Numbered from the stretch's first letter, positions 46,945 through 56,100 are shown. The stretch: DNA of 64,000 bases from Cohnella phaseoli (GCF_003386235.1 NZ_QRDZ01000002.1:310001-374000), one strand, 5' to 3'. Program-made: numbers and translations. The notes: a model not told the origin generated them from the letters alone.

Positions 46945-47470
46945 ACCCGATCTCGCTCCTTTCGGATACATTCAGCCATTTGACCAGCTGCCGCCTGGCC
47001 CGGTGCAATCTCGATTTCAGCGTCCCCTCGGACACGTCCATAATTTCCGCAATTTGGGCCAAGGACAAATCCGCATAGTAGTGCAGCTTCACGAGCGTGC
47101 GAAGAGGCTCGTCCAATCGATTGACCGCATCCCGCAAATCAAGATCCGTCTCCCCTGTCGGAGCTTCGCGGTCGGGAAGAACGTCCATCGGGAGCATCCT
47201 CTTGTTTTTGTGATAGATTCGCCGGCACTCATGAATGAGAATCCGAAACATCCAGGTGCGAAAATAAGCCGGCTCCCGCAGCTTAGGGATGCTCCGATAA
47301 GCTTTCATAATCGCCTCCTGGATCGCGTCTGCGCAGTCCTCATCCCCGTGAAGCAGCGTTCGCGCCATTCTGTACAGCTCTCCCTGCATGTTCCGGACAA
47401 GCCTTGAGAACGCCTCGCGGTCGCCCGAGCAGGCAAGCTGAACATCCGTTTTCCATGCCAGTTCCGACAA
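46934..47470 (-). CDS. ECF-type RNA polymerase sigma factor 2
   Basis: 178 residues with region 2 (FSRLVRNMQGELYRMARTLL, DCADAIQEAIMKAYRSI, YFRTWMFRILIHECRRI) and region 4 (LVKLHYYADLSLAQIAEIMDVSEGTLKSRLHRARRQL). The frame is open 60 codons further upstream, but a TTG with GGAGGAG 5 nt before it gives a protein of the usual size and aligns with the start of ECF 1 (ACSGDREAFSRL against ARQGDREAFTRL). Confidence 0.9.
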   Translation of the reverse strand: MSELAWKTDVQLACSGDREAFSRLVRNMQGELYRMARTLLHGDEDCADAIQEAIMKAYRSIPKLREPAYFRTWMFRILIHECRRIYHKNKRMLPMDVLPDREAPTGETDLDLRDAVNRLDEPLRTLVKLHYYADLSLAQIAEIMDVSEGTLKSRLHRARRQLVKWLNVSERSEIGYEC

Positions 47471-47572
47471 AGCTTCTCCTCCGTTTCCAAGACGTTCCTC
47501 CGCCTTGTTTTTTATGTATCTATCCGTTAGATCGTTCAACTCGGCAAACGGTTCATTTTTATTTTTTATTCT

Positions 47573-47620
47573 AAAACAGCCGATCCGCGCGCGTCGAGAC
47601 GACGATGGGCGGATCGGCTG
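47573..47620 (-). terminator. Terminator of the permease gene
   Basis: CAGCCGATCCGC and GCGGATCGGCTG arms form a long perfect stem. On the minus strand it is followed by TTTTAG. The second arm begins 8 nt past the permease stop. Confidence 0.8.
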
Positions 47621-47627
47621 CAGCTCT

Positions 47628-49022
47628 CTATACAAGGAACATCGCGACAATCGTCGTAACGGTCAGTCCGATCAGCACCGGCTTTAGGTTGCGGCGAGCC
47701 AGCTCGAACGGGCTGACGCCGCATATGGCCGCGGCGGGAATCAGCGCCCAAGGAATGAGCGTTCCGCCGCCGACCCAGATCGCCGCCACCTGGCCCAGAG
47801 CGGTCAGCGTCGCGGCGCCGCTACTAAGCGCGAGGGAAAACATGTGCGCGACCGAGCCGACGAGGGAGATGCCCGAGAAGCCAGAGCCGTCTAGCCCGGT
47901 AATGGCGCCGGTTGCGGTCAGCGTCACCGAAGCCACCGCTCCGTTCATCGGCACGGAGTTGGCCAGCGCAACGCCAAGATCGTTGACGATACCGTGCGAG
48001 CCGAGCAGAGCGCCGTCCCCGAACAGCTCCCGGAACGCCGAGTCGCCGAGATAGAAAAACGCGGCAATCGGAATGACCGGGCCGAACACCCGAAATCCGA
48101 ACTGAAAGCCTTCTATTAAATATGAGGTCGTCTCTTCCAATCCCTTGTTTCGGTGCGCCACCATCGTCGTCACGATCAGGATGAGCACTGCCGTGCCGCC
48201 GATCAGTGCCGTCGCATCGCCCCCTTGCAGGTCGAAGGCGAACATGGCCGCGACATCGACGGCGAACAGAATCGGAATGGCGATGGCCAGCGATCTTTTA
48301 ACCGAATCCGGCAGACTCACAGCCGTTTTTGCCCCCGCCTCCTCACGACTGGCGGCGACCAATCCGTCATTCCACTTCCCGTTTTTCATGTCGCGGCGCA
48401 TCATCCAAAATGCGGCCACAGTCGTTACAAGCCCCATTACGATAACAAGCGGAATGCTGGCCGCCATCACCTCGGACACCGGCAGGCCCGCCGCATCCGC
48501 TGTCAGCTTCGGCGCACCTTGGATAATATAGTCGCCGGACAGCGCAATGCCATGGCCGAACAGATTCATCGCGACCGCCGCTCCGAGCGCGGGAAGGCCG
48601 ACACGCAGCGCCACCGGCAGCAGCACCGCTCCGATCAGGGCGACGCCGGGAGAAGGCCAGAAGAAGAGCGAAGTCAGCAACATAATAATGCCGATGCCCC
48701 AGAACGCGAGGGTCGGCGTCCGAAGGAAGCCTGTAAGCGGTTTAATCATCGTTTCGTTGATGCCCGTAATGATGAGGACGCGACTCATCGCCACGATAAT
48801 CGAGATGATGAAGATCGTGCTTAGCAGTTCCTTCGTCGCATAGATAAAGCTGTTGAAAATACCCGCCACCGAGCCGCCCAGACTTTCAGTTGCGATCAGG
48901 CCAAGCGTGAAAATTCCCGCAACGCAAACCAGCGTCGTATCTCTTCGCTTCACGAGCAAAGCGAGAATAAAAGCGATAAACGCCACATACACCCAGTGGA
49001 TCGCCGATAATTGAATGTCCAC
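47628..49022 (-). CDS. Polytopic membrane permease, ion-transporter superfamily-like
   Basis: About 464 residues with eleven or twelve hydrophobic segments and a soluble loop near residue 230. Features are FWPSPGVALIGAVLLPVALRVGLPALGAAVAMNLFGHG in the middle and GSGFSGISLVGSVAHMF and GGGTLIPWALIPAAAICGVSP near the end, a plan like organic-ion permeases of the GntP/DcuC kind. I do not recognise the substrate. Of several in-frame GTG codons the one 10 nt after GGAG is chosen; alternatives lie up to 9 nt upstream. Confidence 0.8.
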   Translation of the reverse strand: MDIQLSAIHWVYVAFIAFILALLVKRRDTTLVCVAGIFTLGLIATESLGGSVAGIFNSFIYATKELLSTIFIISIIVAMSRVLIITGINETMIKPLTGFLRTPTLAFWGIGIIMLLTSLFFWPSPGVALIGAVLLPVALRVGLPALGAAVAMNLFGHGIALSGDYIIQGAPKLTADAAGLPVSEVMAASIPLVIVMGLVTTVAAFWMMRRDMKNGKWNDGLVAASREEAGAKTAVSLPDSVKRSLAIAIPILFAVDVAAMFAFDLQGGDATALIGGTAVLILIVTTMVAHRNKGLEETTSYLIEGFQFGFRVFGPVIPIAAFFYLGDSAFRELFGDGALLGSHGIVNDLGVALANSVPMNGAVASVTLTATGAITGLDGSGFSGISLVGSVAHMFSLALSSGAATLTALGQVAAIWVGGGTLIPWALIPAAAICGVSPFELARRNLKPVLIGLTVTTIVAMFLV

Positions 49023-49337
49023 CCGCACCACTCTCCAGTCATTCGTGTGAGTGGTTCATTGTATGTGGCCGGGGGGATAGGCGTTCGTGCCAACGCAAAT
49101 AGAGGGCTGCCCCTAAGTAAATAAAAAAGTCGTACAAAAACATAATCGATTGAGAAGGTTATCGTGCATATATCTCCTTCCGATGCTATACGATCCTGAA
49201 ACTTGAATGAGTAAACCCGTTAAGAGGTGGTTACAGGACCGTATGAGGCAGTCTCCAGGAGATATATGCACTTTTTCTTAATCGATTATTGTGTAGGACT
49301 TTACTTAGGGGCAGTCCCTTTTTTGCAAAAAGTTTCA
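49023..49337. other. Intergenic region carrying palindromic element copy B
   Basis: 315 nt between two minus-strand genes. Besides the 215-bp element there is a small CTTTTTTGCAAAAAG hairpin just after the amylase stop (49319-49334). No gene or clear promoter is seen. Confidence 0.7.
49104..49318. mobile_element. MITE-like palindromic element, copy B
   Basis: The ends GGGCTGCCCCTAAGTAA (49104-49120) and TTACTTAGGGGCAGTCCC (49301-49318) are inverted complements with one insertion. The arms match through ATCGATT, GTGCATATATCTCC and the central words GCTATACGATCCTG and CAGGACCGTATGAGGC. The same words recur at 7885-8087 and 28523-28605, about 20 kb apart in each direction. It encodes nothing. 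Confidence 0.75.
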
Positions 49338-50969
49338 TTAAGGTATCAAAACAACGGTCGTGTAAGGAGGCAAAGAGATCGTCCGCCCATCCAGCGAAGC
49401 GGCGTCGTCAGTCGTCAACGTCAGCTTAGCGAAAGACGTCTGGCCCGCGTTACTTTCCGGCAGCGTTACGGCCTGCAACTGCTCGGACATATTGTGCAGC
49501 ACCAGCGCCTTCTCGTCACCGCTCGCACGCAAGTAAGAGGTGACGTACTCATTGCCCGCATCGTAGGACGCAATTGTACCGAGACGCAGCGCAGGCAATT
49601 GCGCCCGCCAGGAGATCAGCTTTCGATAGTGGTTCAGCAGCGACTTCGGATCCGCCTCTTGGGCTTCGACAGACGCTTCCTCTGTACGGTAGGAAGAGTT
49701 CTGCCACGTCGTCTCCTCGGGAGAACCTCCCTTTCTCGTCCATGGAAACGGCTCACGCAGCTTCTCATCCGGCTTTATGCCGGCGACGCCTAGTTCCTCG
49801 CCGTAGTAAACAAAAGCGTTGCCCGGCATCGTCAGCAGCAACGAAGCCGCCAGCTTGGCGCGATCGACGCTGCCGCCGACCGCGTTCATGACGCGGGTCT
49901 GATCATGGTTGGACAGGAACGGCGCATCGACGAATCGTCCGCCGGACACTTTGCCGAAATAGCCGTGCATGCGGGACAGCGTAAAGCCGATGCCGGACGA
50001 CTTTCCCGAAGCCGCGGCGCCAAGCAGCGTGCCCGCCAGGTCGAAGTTAAACGCCGAATCGAGCGCGTTGTCCAGATAAGGCGCGACGATTGCAGCGCCG
50101 TCCCACACCTCGCCGACAAGATAGGCATCGGGATTAACCGCGTTCAGGCCTTGCCGGAACTCTTGCCACCAGCTTTTGTTTTTTTGCTGCACGGTCGGCG
50201 TGGAGATCGTCGACTTAAAATCTCCGAAGATGTGCTTGGCCGCATCCAGGCGGAAGCCGTCCACGCCTTCCTTGAGCCAGTATTGGCCGATAGCGACCAT
50301 TTCTTTACGCACTTCGGGATGGTCGAAGTTCAAATCCGGCATGCCGCCCCAGAATACGCCGAGGTAACTCCCGTGTGCGCCTTTATGCCACGGATCGGAC
50401 CCCGTCGCCCCATCGGAGGGCGTCGCCTGCTCGGCATTTTCCGCCCAGGTATACCAATCCCGATACTTGCTGCCGGCACCCTGAGCCGAATCGACGAACC
50501 ACGGATGCTCAGAGCTCGTATGGTTGACGACGAGGTCCATAATGACGCGGATGCCGCGGCGATGCGCTTCCTGCAGCAGCTTGCGAAAGTCGTCCATCGT
50601 GCCGTAATCCGGATGGATGCCGTAATAATCGGTGACATCGTAGCCATGATAGCTGGGCGAAGGCTGAATCGGCATCAGCCACAGGCCGTCCACTCCGAGC
50701 CGGTCCAGGTAATCGAGCTTGGCCGTCAAGCCGTTCAAATCGCCGATGCCGTCGCCGTTGGAATCGGCAAACGAGCGAACGAACACCTCGTAGAACACGC
50801 CCGAAGGTCCCTCTGCAGGAGCGACGGATTCCTCAGTGATGAAGGTTTCACTCGGGATAGCGGATTCCTTCGAGACTGCGGATTCCTTCGGAGCGGAAGT
50901 CGTGCAGCCGCCTAGCAGCAAAGCCGTGGCTGCGAGGAGCGCGAGCGAGCCCTTCGCCCCGCGCCTCAT
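49338..50969 (-). CDS. Lipoprotein alpha-amylase (GH13)
   Basis: 543 residues. Signal with lipobox ALLLGGC, a Ser/Glu-rich linker (about 24-52), then the GH13 barrel: GIGDLNGLTAKLDYL, DLVVNHTSSEHPWF, the nucleophile Asp in DGFRLDAAKH, the acid/base Glu in LVGEVWDG, and LSNHDQTR with the third Asp. The C-terminal beta domain ends at LPPYTTVVLIP. It would trim starch or maltodextrins at the cell surface before uptake. ATGA overlap with the permease stop sets the start; 71 further codons are open but lie inside that gene. Confidence 0.93.
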   Translation of the reverse strand: MRRGAKGSLALLAATALLLGGCTTSAPKESAVSKESAIPSETFITEESVAPAEGPSGVFYEVFVRSFADSNGDGIGDLNGLTAKLDYLDRLGVDGLWLMPIQPSPSYHGYDVTDYYGIHPDYGTMDDFRKLLQEAHRRGIRVIMDLVVNHTSSEHPWFVDSAQGAGSKYRDWYTWAENAEQATPSDGATGSDPWHKGAHGSYLGVFWGGMPDLNFDHPEVRKEMVAIGQYWLKEGVDGFRLDAAKHIFGDFKSTISTPTVQQKNKSWWQEFRQGLNAVNPDAYLVGEVWDGAAIVAPYLDNALDSAFNFDLAGTLLGAAASGKSSGIGFTLSRMHGYFGKVSGGRFVDAPFLSNHDQTRVMNAVGGSVDRAKLAASLLLTMPGNAFVYYGEELGVAGIKPDEKLREPFPWTRKGGSPEETTWQNSSYRTEEASVEAQEADPKSLLNHYRKLISWRAQLPALRLGTIASYDAGNEYVTSYLRASGDEKALVLHNMSEQLQAVTLPESNAGQTSFAKLTLTTDDAASLDGRTISLPPYTTVVLIP

Positions 50970-51796
50970 CCTTTGGACGCTCCGGCCGTCAGTCCGTCCA
51001 CAAGGAAGCGCTGAGTGTACATAAACAGCAGCGTAATCGGCACGGCGACGAGCACGCAGCCTGCGGCGAACAGCGTAAATTCGGTACTGTTGTAGGAATC
51101 GATAATGCTCCACAGGCCGACGGCGAGCGTCCAGTTTTCCGGAGTCCGCAAAATCGCGCGCGCGAAAATAAAATCGACCCATGCGCCGGCAAACGTCGTG
51201 AGCGAAATGTACGTAATGATCGGTCGGGACAACGGCAAAATGATGCGCATGAAAATCGACATATGGCTTGCGCCGTCAATGCGAGCCGCCTCTTCCAGGC
51301 TTCGCGGAATCGTGTCGAAGAAGCCTTTGGCGACGAACATCCCGAGCGCGGCTCCGGCGGAATACACCAGAATAAGCGCCCAGATCGAATCGAGCAGGTT
51401 GATCGTATTCAGGATGATGAATACCGCCATAATGCTCAAGAAGCCAGGGAACATGCCCAGAATAAGAATAAGCATCATCATCGCCTTGCGTCCTTTGAAG
51501 CGAAAACGCGAGAACGCATACGCGGTCAACAGTTGGATAAGCGTCCCGAGCACCATGCTCGCCGTCGCCACCTTCAGCGTATTCCAGTACCAGTTGGCGT
51601 AAGGAATCGAGCGGTCGGCGCGCACCCGGAACAGGTCGCGGTAATGATCAAGCGTCCAAGCGGTCGGGATAAAATGATCGCTGAACAGCGAATTCCCGAC
51701 GCGAAAGGAGGACAAAACCGTCCACAGAGCCGGATAGATGCAAGCCACGGCGATAAGCGCCAGCAGCACGTAACTGAACAACAGACGCGGTTTCAT
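50966..51796 (-). CDS. malG: Maltodextrin ABC transporter permease, MalG type
   Basis: 276 residues with six transmembrane helices and the EAA loop EEAARIDGASHMSIFMRIILPLSRPIITYI, which contacts the ATPase. Third gene of the uptake operon; overlaps malF and the amylase gene by 4 nt on each side. No ATPase gene is present, so a shared MsmX-type ATPase encoded elsewhere is expected. Confidence 0.94.
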   Translation of the reverse strand: MKPRLLFSYVLLALIAVACIYPALWTVLSSFRVGNSLFSDHFIPTAWTLDHYRDLFRVRADRSIPYANWYWNTLKVATASMVLGTLIQLLTAYAFSRFRFKGRKAMMMLILILGMFPGFLSIMAVFIILNTINLLDSIWALILVYSAGAALGMFVAKGFFDTIPRSLEEAARIDGASHMSIFMRIILPLSRPIITYISLTTFAGAWVDFIFARAILRTPENWTLAVGLWSIIDSYNSTEFTLFAAGCVLVAVPITLLFMYTQRFLVDGLTAGASKG

Positions 51797-53085
51797 TGGA
51801 TCATGTCCTCCTCGTTGAACGATCTCGTTCTCCTGAACATGACGATGGCCGCGGCCGCGATGAACAGGAAGATCAGAATCGACACGGCTGCCGCGATGTT
51901 GTACTGGTTGAAATCGAGCGTCAGCTTGTACAGCCAGGTCACGAGCAGGTCCGTTTCTCCGGCGTTGTTGTATTTCATCGTAGCCGGATTGCCCCCGGTC
52001 AGGAGGAAAATGACGTTAAAGTTGTTGATATTGCCAACGAACTGCGTAATGAGAATCGGCGCCGTCGCGAATAAAATATAAGGCATCGTAATGTTGCGGA
52101 ACTTCGCCCAAGCGGTCGCTCCGTCCACCTCCGCCGCCTCGTACAAATCCTTCGGAATCGTCGTGAGAATGCCCATGACGAGAATCATCGACACAGGGAT
52201 GCCGATCCACATATTAACGACGATGACGGACACCTTCGCCCAGAACGGATCGTTCAGCCACGGCAGACCTTCCATCCCGAAGTAGCGGAAATACTGGTTA
52301 ATCGGACCGAACTTCTCGTTCAACAGGTTTTTCATAATGAGCAGCGAAACAAACTGCGGAATCGCATATGGAATAATGAACAGCATTCTCCAGATGCCTT
52401 TGAACCGAATACCGTGTTGACTGATCAAAAGCGCAACGAGAATGCCCCCGAAATAACAGGTCACCGTGGCCAGAATCGCCCATACGATCGTCCAGCTCAG
52501 AACGCCGACGAACGTATTGCTCCAGACGTTCATATTAAACAGCTTGTCGAAGGTGGCGAAGCCGACCCAATCGACCAGGTTTTTCGGCGGAATATGATTA
52601 GGCGACGCGTAGTTCGTAAAAGCGATCAGCGACGTGAATACAATCGGCATAACCGTGAAGAACAGCACGCCGAGCATCGGCACGGACAGAAGCAGCCAAG
52701 GGAAGACGCTGCTGTTCAGCGCCCGAAGCTCGGAGCCGCCTTGCATTCTCCGGCCGACGACGACCGCATCGCGAATATTCAAAACGTAGAACAGCAGTAG
52801 GATCAGAACGACGAGAATCGCCAATACCCCGTAAATCAACATGAAAATGGAATGGTCGCCGGGAACGTTTTTGAATACTTTGCCGACTTTTATCAGATGC
52901 TGCCCCTGCTCCCCGAGGGTAACGATGCCCTTTAAGTGGGGAGTAAGCTTAGCGACGATGGCATAAATGCCTGCCGCGTAAATCAGAATGAAAGTCAAAC
53001 CTTTGAAATACTGCCGATTGTACAATTGGCCCAATCCCGCGCAAATTACGGAAAGCCAACCCGCCGTTGCAGCGCGATGCTTCAA
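51793..53085 (-). CDS. malF: Maltodextrin ABC transporter permease, MalF type
   Basis: 430 residues, longer than a usual 300-residue permease. The N-terminal ~110 residues add two helices with the phrase GLGQLYNRQYFKGLTF, which resembles a TM2-type membrane domain. The six-helix permease follows with the EAA loop YEAAEVDGATAWAKFRNITMPYILFATAP. MalF proteins with an enlarged N-terminus are normal for maltose systems. It starts 83 nt after malE, a gap that holds a strong hairpin. Confidence 0.94.
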   Translation of the reverse strand: MKHRAATAGWLSVICAGLGQLYNRQYFKGLTFILIYAAGIYAIVAKLTPHLKGIVTLGEQGQHLIKVGKVFKNVPGDHSIFMLIYGVLAILVVLILLLFYVLNIRDAVVVGRRMQGGSELRALNSSVFPWLLLSVPMLGVLFFTVMPIVFTSLIAFTNYASPNHIPPKNLVDWVGFATFDKLFNMNVWSNTFVGVLSWTIVWAILATVTCYFGGILVALLISQHGIRFKGIWRMLFIIPYAIPQFVSLLIMKNLLNEKFGPINQYFRYFGMEGLPWLNDPFWAKVSVIVVNMWIGIPVSMILVMGILTTIPKDLYEAAEVDGATAWAKFRNITMPYILFATAPILITQFVGNINNFNVIFLLTGGNPATMKYNNAGETDLLVTWLYKLTLDFNQYNIAAAVSILIFLFIAAAAIVMFRRTRSFNEEDMIQ

Positions 53086-53116
53086 GCTGAGCCCTCTCCT
53101 TCCTGTTAAGCCGTCT

Positions 53117-53139
53117 CACCCGCCGCGAGGCGGCGGGTG
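53117..53139 (-). other. Intercistronic hairpin between malE and malF
   Basis: CACCCGCCGC and GCGGCGGGTG pair perfectly (10 bp) around GAG, with no T-run. It probably protects the malE message 3' end or attenuates read-through, which would favour binding protein over permease. The structure is seen; the role is inference. Confidence 0.7.
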
Positions 53140-53168
53140 GATGGCGCATGGTTGCGTTGCTTTTGGCG

Positions 53169-54506
53169 TTATTGCGAGGAAGCGATCGCGTCCTTCACTT
53201 TCTTGGCCCAATCGTCCATTGTCGCTTGCGGGTCGGCTTTGTCGTTCCAGAGGGAAGCGAGAGCCGCTTCATGCGTCGACCAGAATGCGTTCATCTCGGC
53301 GATTTTAGGCATCGGCGTGGAATTGTCGAACTGCTTCAGGAACACGCTCGCGAACGGATCGCCGCTGACTTTGTCGCTTGCCGCCACGTTTTTGTTGGAC
53401 GGCAGACTGCCGAACAGCTCAAAGTTCTTCGCCTGGAACTCCTCGGAGGATACCAGCTCCGCGAACAGCTTAGCTGCGATCGGATACTGAGAATACGCAT
53501 TGACCAGGAAGCCTTTAACTCCGGAGAACGGCATCATCGGCTTGCCGTTCGGCAGCGTCGGATATTCCATGACGCCCAGGTTGGCCACCGATTTCTTGAA
53601 CTCGCCCGTCTGCCATGGACCGCTGACGTTCATCGCCAGTTTGCCTTCGTTGAACAGACTTGTCTTGATATCCGCTTTAATGTCAGCTGCCGTAATCGGC
53701 AGAATCTGTTCCTTCAGGCTGCCGAAAAATTTCGCCGCTTCCACGGAACCTGCACTGTTCAGACCGATGTCGGAAGCGTCGGTGCCGTCCTTGCCGAACA
53801 CGTAACCGTCGTAGCCGCCGAAGAAGCCCCAGCTCCAGTACCCGTTGCCGACTTCCCACATATAGGCGTATTTTTGCGCCTTTGCGTCGTTGAACTTTTT
53901 CGCGAATTCGATGACGCCGTTCCAATCCTTCGGCGCTTCGCCGTTTGTATCTGCGAAAAGGTCTTTGTTATAGAACACCGCCGTCGTCTCTACCGACATC
54001 GGATAGCCGTATAGCTGGCCGTCGATCGACCAAGCTTCGACGGATTTGTCGGAGTTGTTCGCTTTCGACTCTTCCTCGTGCAGGTCGTTCGGGAGCACGA
54101 CGCCCGCTTGAACGGCCGAGCCGAGACGGTCGTGCACGGCGAGAAATACATCCGCGCCAACGCCGGCAGGAGCGTCTGTAATCATTTTTTCGATCGATTT
54201 GTCCGGGCCTACGTCCTGATATTCGATGTCGATGCCGTACTTCTCTTTAAATGCTTTAGCGGCTTCGTCGATCAACGCTTTCTCGCTCGCAGAGTACCAG
54301 ACAACCAGCTTCGCTCCCTCTTCTGGAGCATACTCCTCTTCTCCGGCCTGCTCGGACGGAGCGGAGCTTGCGCTTTCCGTAGCGGCAGGAGCGCTCGAAC
54401 TTGGGGAAGACGACGCATCGCTTCCGCCGTTATTGCCATTGTTCGCCCCGCAAGCGGACAACAGAAGCGCCATCGTCAGCAGCGTGCTTGCATACACTTT
54501 TTTCAT
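53169..54506 (-). CDS. malE: Maltose/maltodextrin-binding lipoprotein
   Basis: 445 residues; a type 1 extracellular solute-binding lipoprotein. Lipobox LLLSAC, then a Ser/Ala/Glu-rich linker (about 20-65), then the binding fold: KLVVWYSASEKALIDEAAKAFKEKYGIDIEYQDVG, VFLAVHDRLGSAVQAGVV, YGYPMSVETTAVFYNKDLF, AMNVSGPWQTGEFKK and GFLVNAYSQYPIAAK. First gene of malE-malF-malG-amylase. Regulatory sites with LacI-type and cre-like palindromes lie upstream. Confidence 0.95.
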   Translation of the reverse strand: MKKVYASTLLTMALLLSACGANNGNNGGSDASSSPSSSAPAATESASSAPSEQAGEEEYAPEEGAKLVVWYSASEKALIDEAAKAFKEKYGIDIEYQDVGPDKSIEKMITDAPAGVGADVFLAVHDRLGSAVQAGVVLPNDLHEEESKANNSDKSVEAWSIDGQLYGYPMSVETTAVFYNKDLFADTNGEAPKDWNGVIEFAKKFNDAKAQKYAYMWEVGNGYWSWGFFGGYDGYVFGKDGTDASDIGLNSAGSVEAAKFFGSLKEQILPITAADIKADIKTSLFNEGKLAMNVSGPWQTGEFKKSVANLGVMEYPTLPNGKPMMPFSGVKGFLVNAYSQYPIAAKLFAELVSSEEFQAKNFELFGSLPSNKNVAASDKVSGDPFASVFLKQFDNSTPMPKIAEMNAFWSTHEAALASLWNDKADPQATMDDWAKKVKDAIASSQ

Positions 54507-54605
54507 AGGTTTTTCGTACCCCTTTCAATGATTTCAATTGTCGCGCTTTACCTCTTTATCGCTCCTGCTTTTCCCTCCCTTGCAAAATCCACCGTTCTCC
54601 ATGTG

Positions 54606-54615
54606 CAAACGTTTG
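54606..54615. promoter_or_regulatory. LacI/MalR-type operator candidate (downstream site)
   Basis: CAAACGTTTG is a perfect palindrome in GTGCAAACGTTTGAAC. LacI-family maltose regulators in Firmicutes bind GCAAACGTTTGC-like sites. It falls in the malE leader. Confidence 0.6.
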
Positions 54616-54679
54616 AACTAAAGGGCAAAAAAATGACAAACAGCCCAGTAACCGAGCATATTTGTGCAGGTTCAATAAA

Positions 54680-54693
54680 TGAAAGCGCTTATG
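54680..54693. promoter_or_regulatory. Cre-like (CcpA) site near malE start of transcription
   Basis: TGAAAGCGCTTATG matches 12 of 14 positions of the CcpA pattern TGWAARCGYTWNCW. It lies 12 nt past the malE -10, a normal place for repression by glucose. Confidence 0.5.
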
Positions 54694-54705
54694 GAACTAC
54701 TTTAT

Positions 54706-54743
54706 ATCATAATCTTAAATCTCATTTTGTAAATCGTTTGCAC
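54706..54743 (-). promoter_or_regulatory. malE promoter overlapped by a LacI-type site
   Basis: On the minus strand TTTACA (54728-54733) and TATGAT (54706-54711) are 16 nt apart. GTGCAAACGATTTAC, similar to the downstream palindrome, overlaps the -35. Confidence 0.55.
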
Positions 54744-55007
54744 ATATCAAAAACAGAAGAAAAAACCTATAATACTGCTGTTTACTCAGGATATCTCCCC
54801 TATTTGAATTTTCTCCAAATTGCGATTGTGTGCAATTTGTGGCACAATCTTTGCGCCACAGCGCATAATAGGGTGCACAAAAAAAACCGCTTATCTCATG
54901 TACTCTTCGCACAGATCGGCTACAATAAAACTATTAGTTCGCGTTCACAAGGCCTGAGGCTTTTTGAACAACCTCTACTAAATTGTTCGCAAAGGAAGGC
55001 CAATGAC

Positions 55008-56036
55008 ATGACCGTCACGATCAAAGACGTAGCCAAGGCGGCCGGAGTATCGCCGTCCACCGTATCCAGAGTCATCTCCGAGCATCCCCGAATCAGCGCC
55101 GAGACGAGCCGAAAAGTCAAAAAAATTATGGAAGAGCTCGGGTACCATCCGAACCTGATGGCGAAAAGTCTCGTCTCCCGAACGACCCGGACGATTGCCG
55201 TCATCTTTCCGAAGCCGGCCGAAGAGCTGCTTCTCAACTTTTTCTTCTATGAATTGATCCGCGGAGTTCTGGCTCAGTTGACCCGCGCGGGCTACGATCT
55301 GCTGATGGCGGGAGGCAGCAACGAACAGGAGGAGCTGGACACCGTCGCCCGGCTCGTCAAAGGAGGCCGTATCGACGGCCTTATTTTGCTGTACTCCCGT
55401 TCCTCGGATCCGATTATTCATTTTTTGCGCAAGGAAAATATACCGTTTACACTCATCGGCAGAAGTCTCGATTACGTGGATGTGCCGTCGGTGGACAACG
55501 ATAACGTACAGGCCGCCTATGATGCGACGAAGCACTTGATTGCGCAGGGACAGAAGCGGATCGGCTTCGTCAGCGGGCCGACAAAGCTGGCCATGACCCA
55601 GGATCGGATGAATGGCTATACGAAAGCGCTGGCGGAAGCGGGCCTTCCGTTTAAGCAAAGCTGGGTTGTCGAAGGAGAATTTCTCATCGAGAGCGGCTAT
55701 CGGGCGATGGCTTCGATCATGTCGCAGCCGGAGCCTCCGACCGCGCTGGTCGTGATCGACGACGTCGTCGCTTTCGGCGTGCTTAAGGGCTTGTCCGAGC
55801 TCGGCATCCGCGTGCCGCAAGATGTCGCGATCGTCAGCTTTAACAATATCGCCTTGTCGGAGCTTACGATCCCTCCGATCAGCTCCGTGGACGTCGGAAC
55901 CTATCAGCTCGGCTACACCGCCTCCCAAATGGTGCTTAATCTCATGAAGGATATTGAAATTACGACCCGCCAGATCATCCCGCATCGCCTAGTCGTGCGC
56001 GAATCTTCCCTCCGGGCGGAAAGTGATTTATACTAA
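55008..56036 (+). CDS. LacI-family regulator of the maltodextrin operon (MalR-like)
   Basis: 342 residues. DNA-binding head TIKDVAKAAGVSPSTVSRVISEHPRISAETSRKVKKIMEELGYHPN with the hinge helix, followed by the periplasmic-binding-protein fold (LIAQGQKRIGFVSGP, VVIDDVVAFGVLKGLSELGIRVPQDVAIVSFNN). Divergent from malE, with operators between them. An upstream open frame of 310 codons antisense to malE is not real coding; AAAGGAAGG lies 8 nt before this ATG. Ligand is probably a maltodextrin (inference). Confidence 0.92.
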   Translation: MTVTIKDVAKAAGVSPSTVSRVISEHPRISAETSRKVKKIMEELGYHPNLMAKSLVSRTTRTIAVIFPKPAEELLLNFFFYELIRGVLAQLTRAGYDLLMAGGSNEQEELDTVARLVKGGRIDGLILLYSRSSDPIIHFLRKENIPFTLIGRSLDYVDVPSVDNDNVQAAYDATKHLIAQGQKRIGFVSGPTKLAMTQDRMNGYTKALAEAGLPFKQSWVVEGEFLIESGYRAMASIMSQPEPPTALVVIDDVVAFGVLKGLSELGIRVPQDVAIVSFNNIALSELTIPPISSVDVGTYQLGYTASQMVLNLMKDIEITTRQIIPHRLVVRESSLRAESDLY

Positions 56037-56100
56037 AAAGCAGACTGTTCTCTATAAATACAACTGAACCTGTCGGATAACTATATGGAGGGAATATCGC

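Larger units (their letters stand above)
54507..55007. other. Divergent control region between malE and the LacI-family gene
   Basis: 501 nt without a gene but with the malE promoter, two LacI/MalR-like palindromes and one cre-like site described separately, and small inverted words TTGTGGCACAA and AATTGC/GCAATT (54816-54852) near the regulator side that could be its own operators. It is clearly AT-richer than the genes. Confidence 0.7.

Noticed and set aside
54078..55007. 310-residue N-terminal extension of the LacI-family protein
   Set aside because: Antisense to malE and through the control region; the helix-turn-helix begins right after the ATG at 55008.
56037..56100. S-box riboswitch before mtnK
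   Set aside because: The interval is too short and has no S-box elements.
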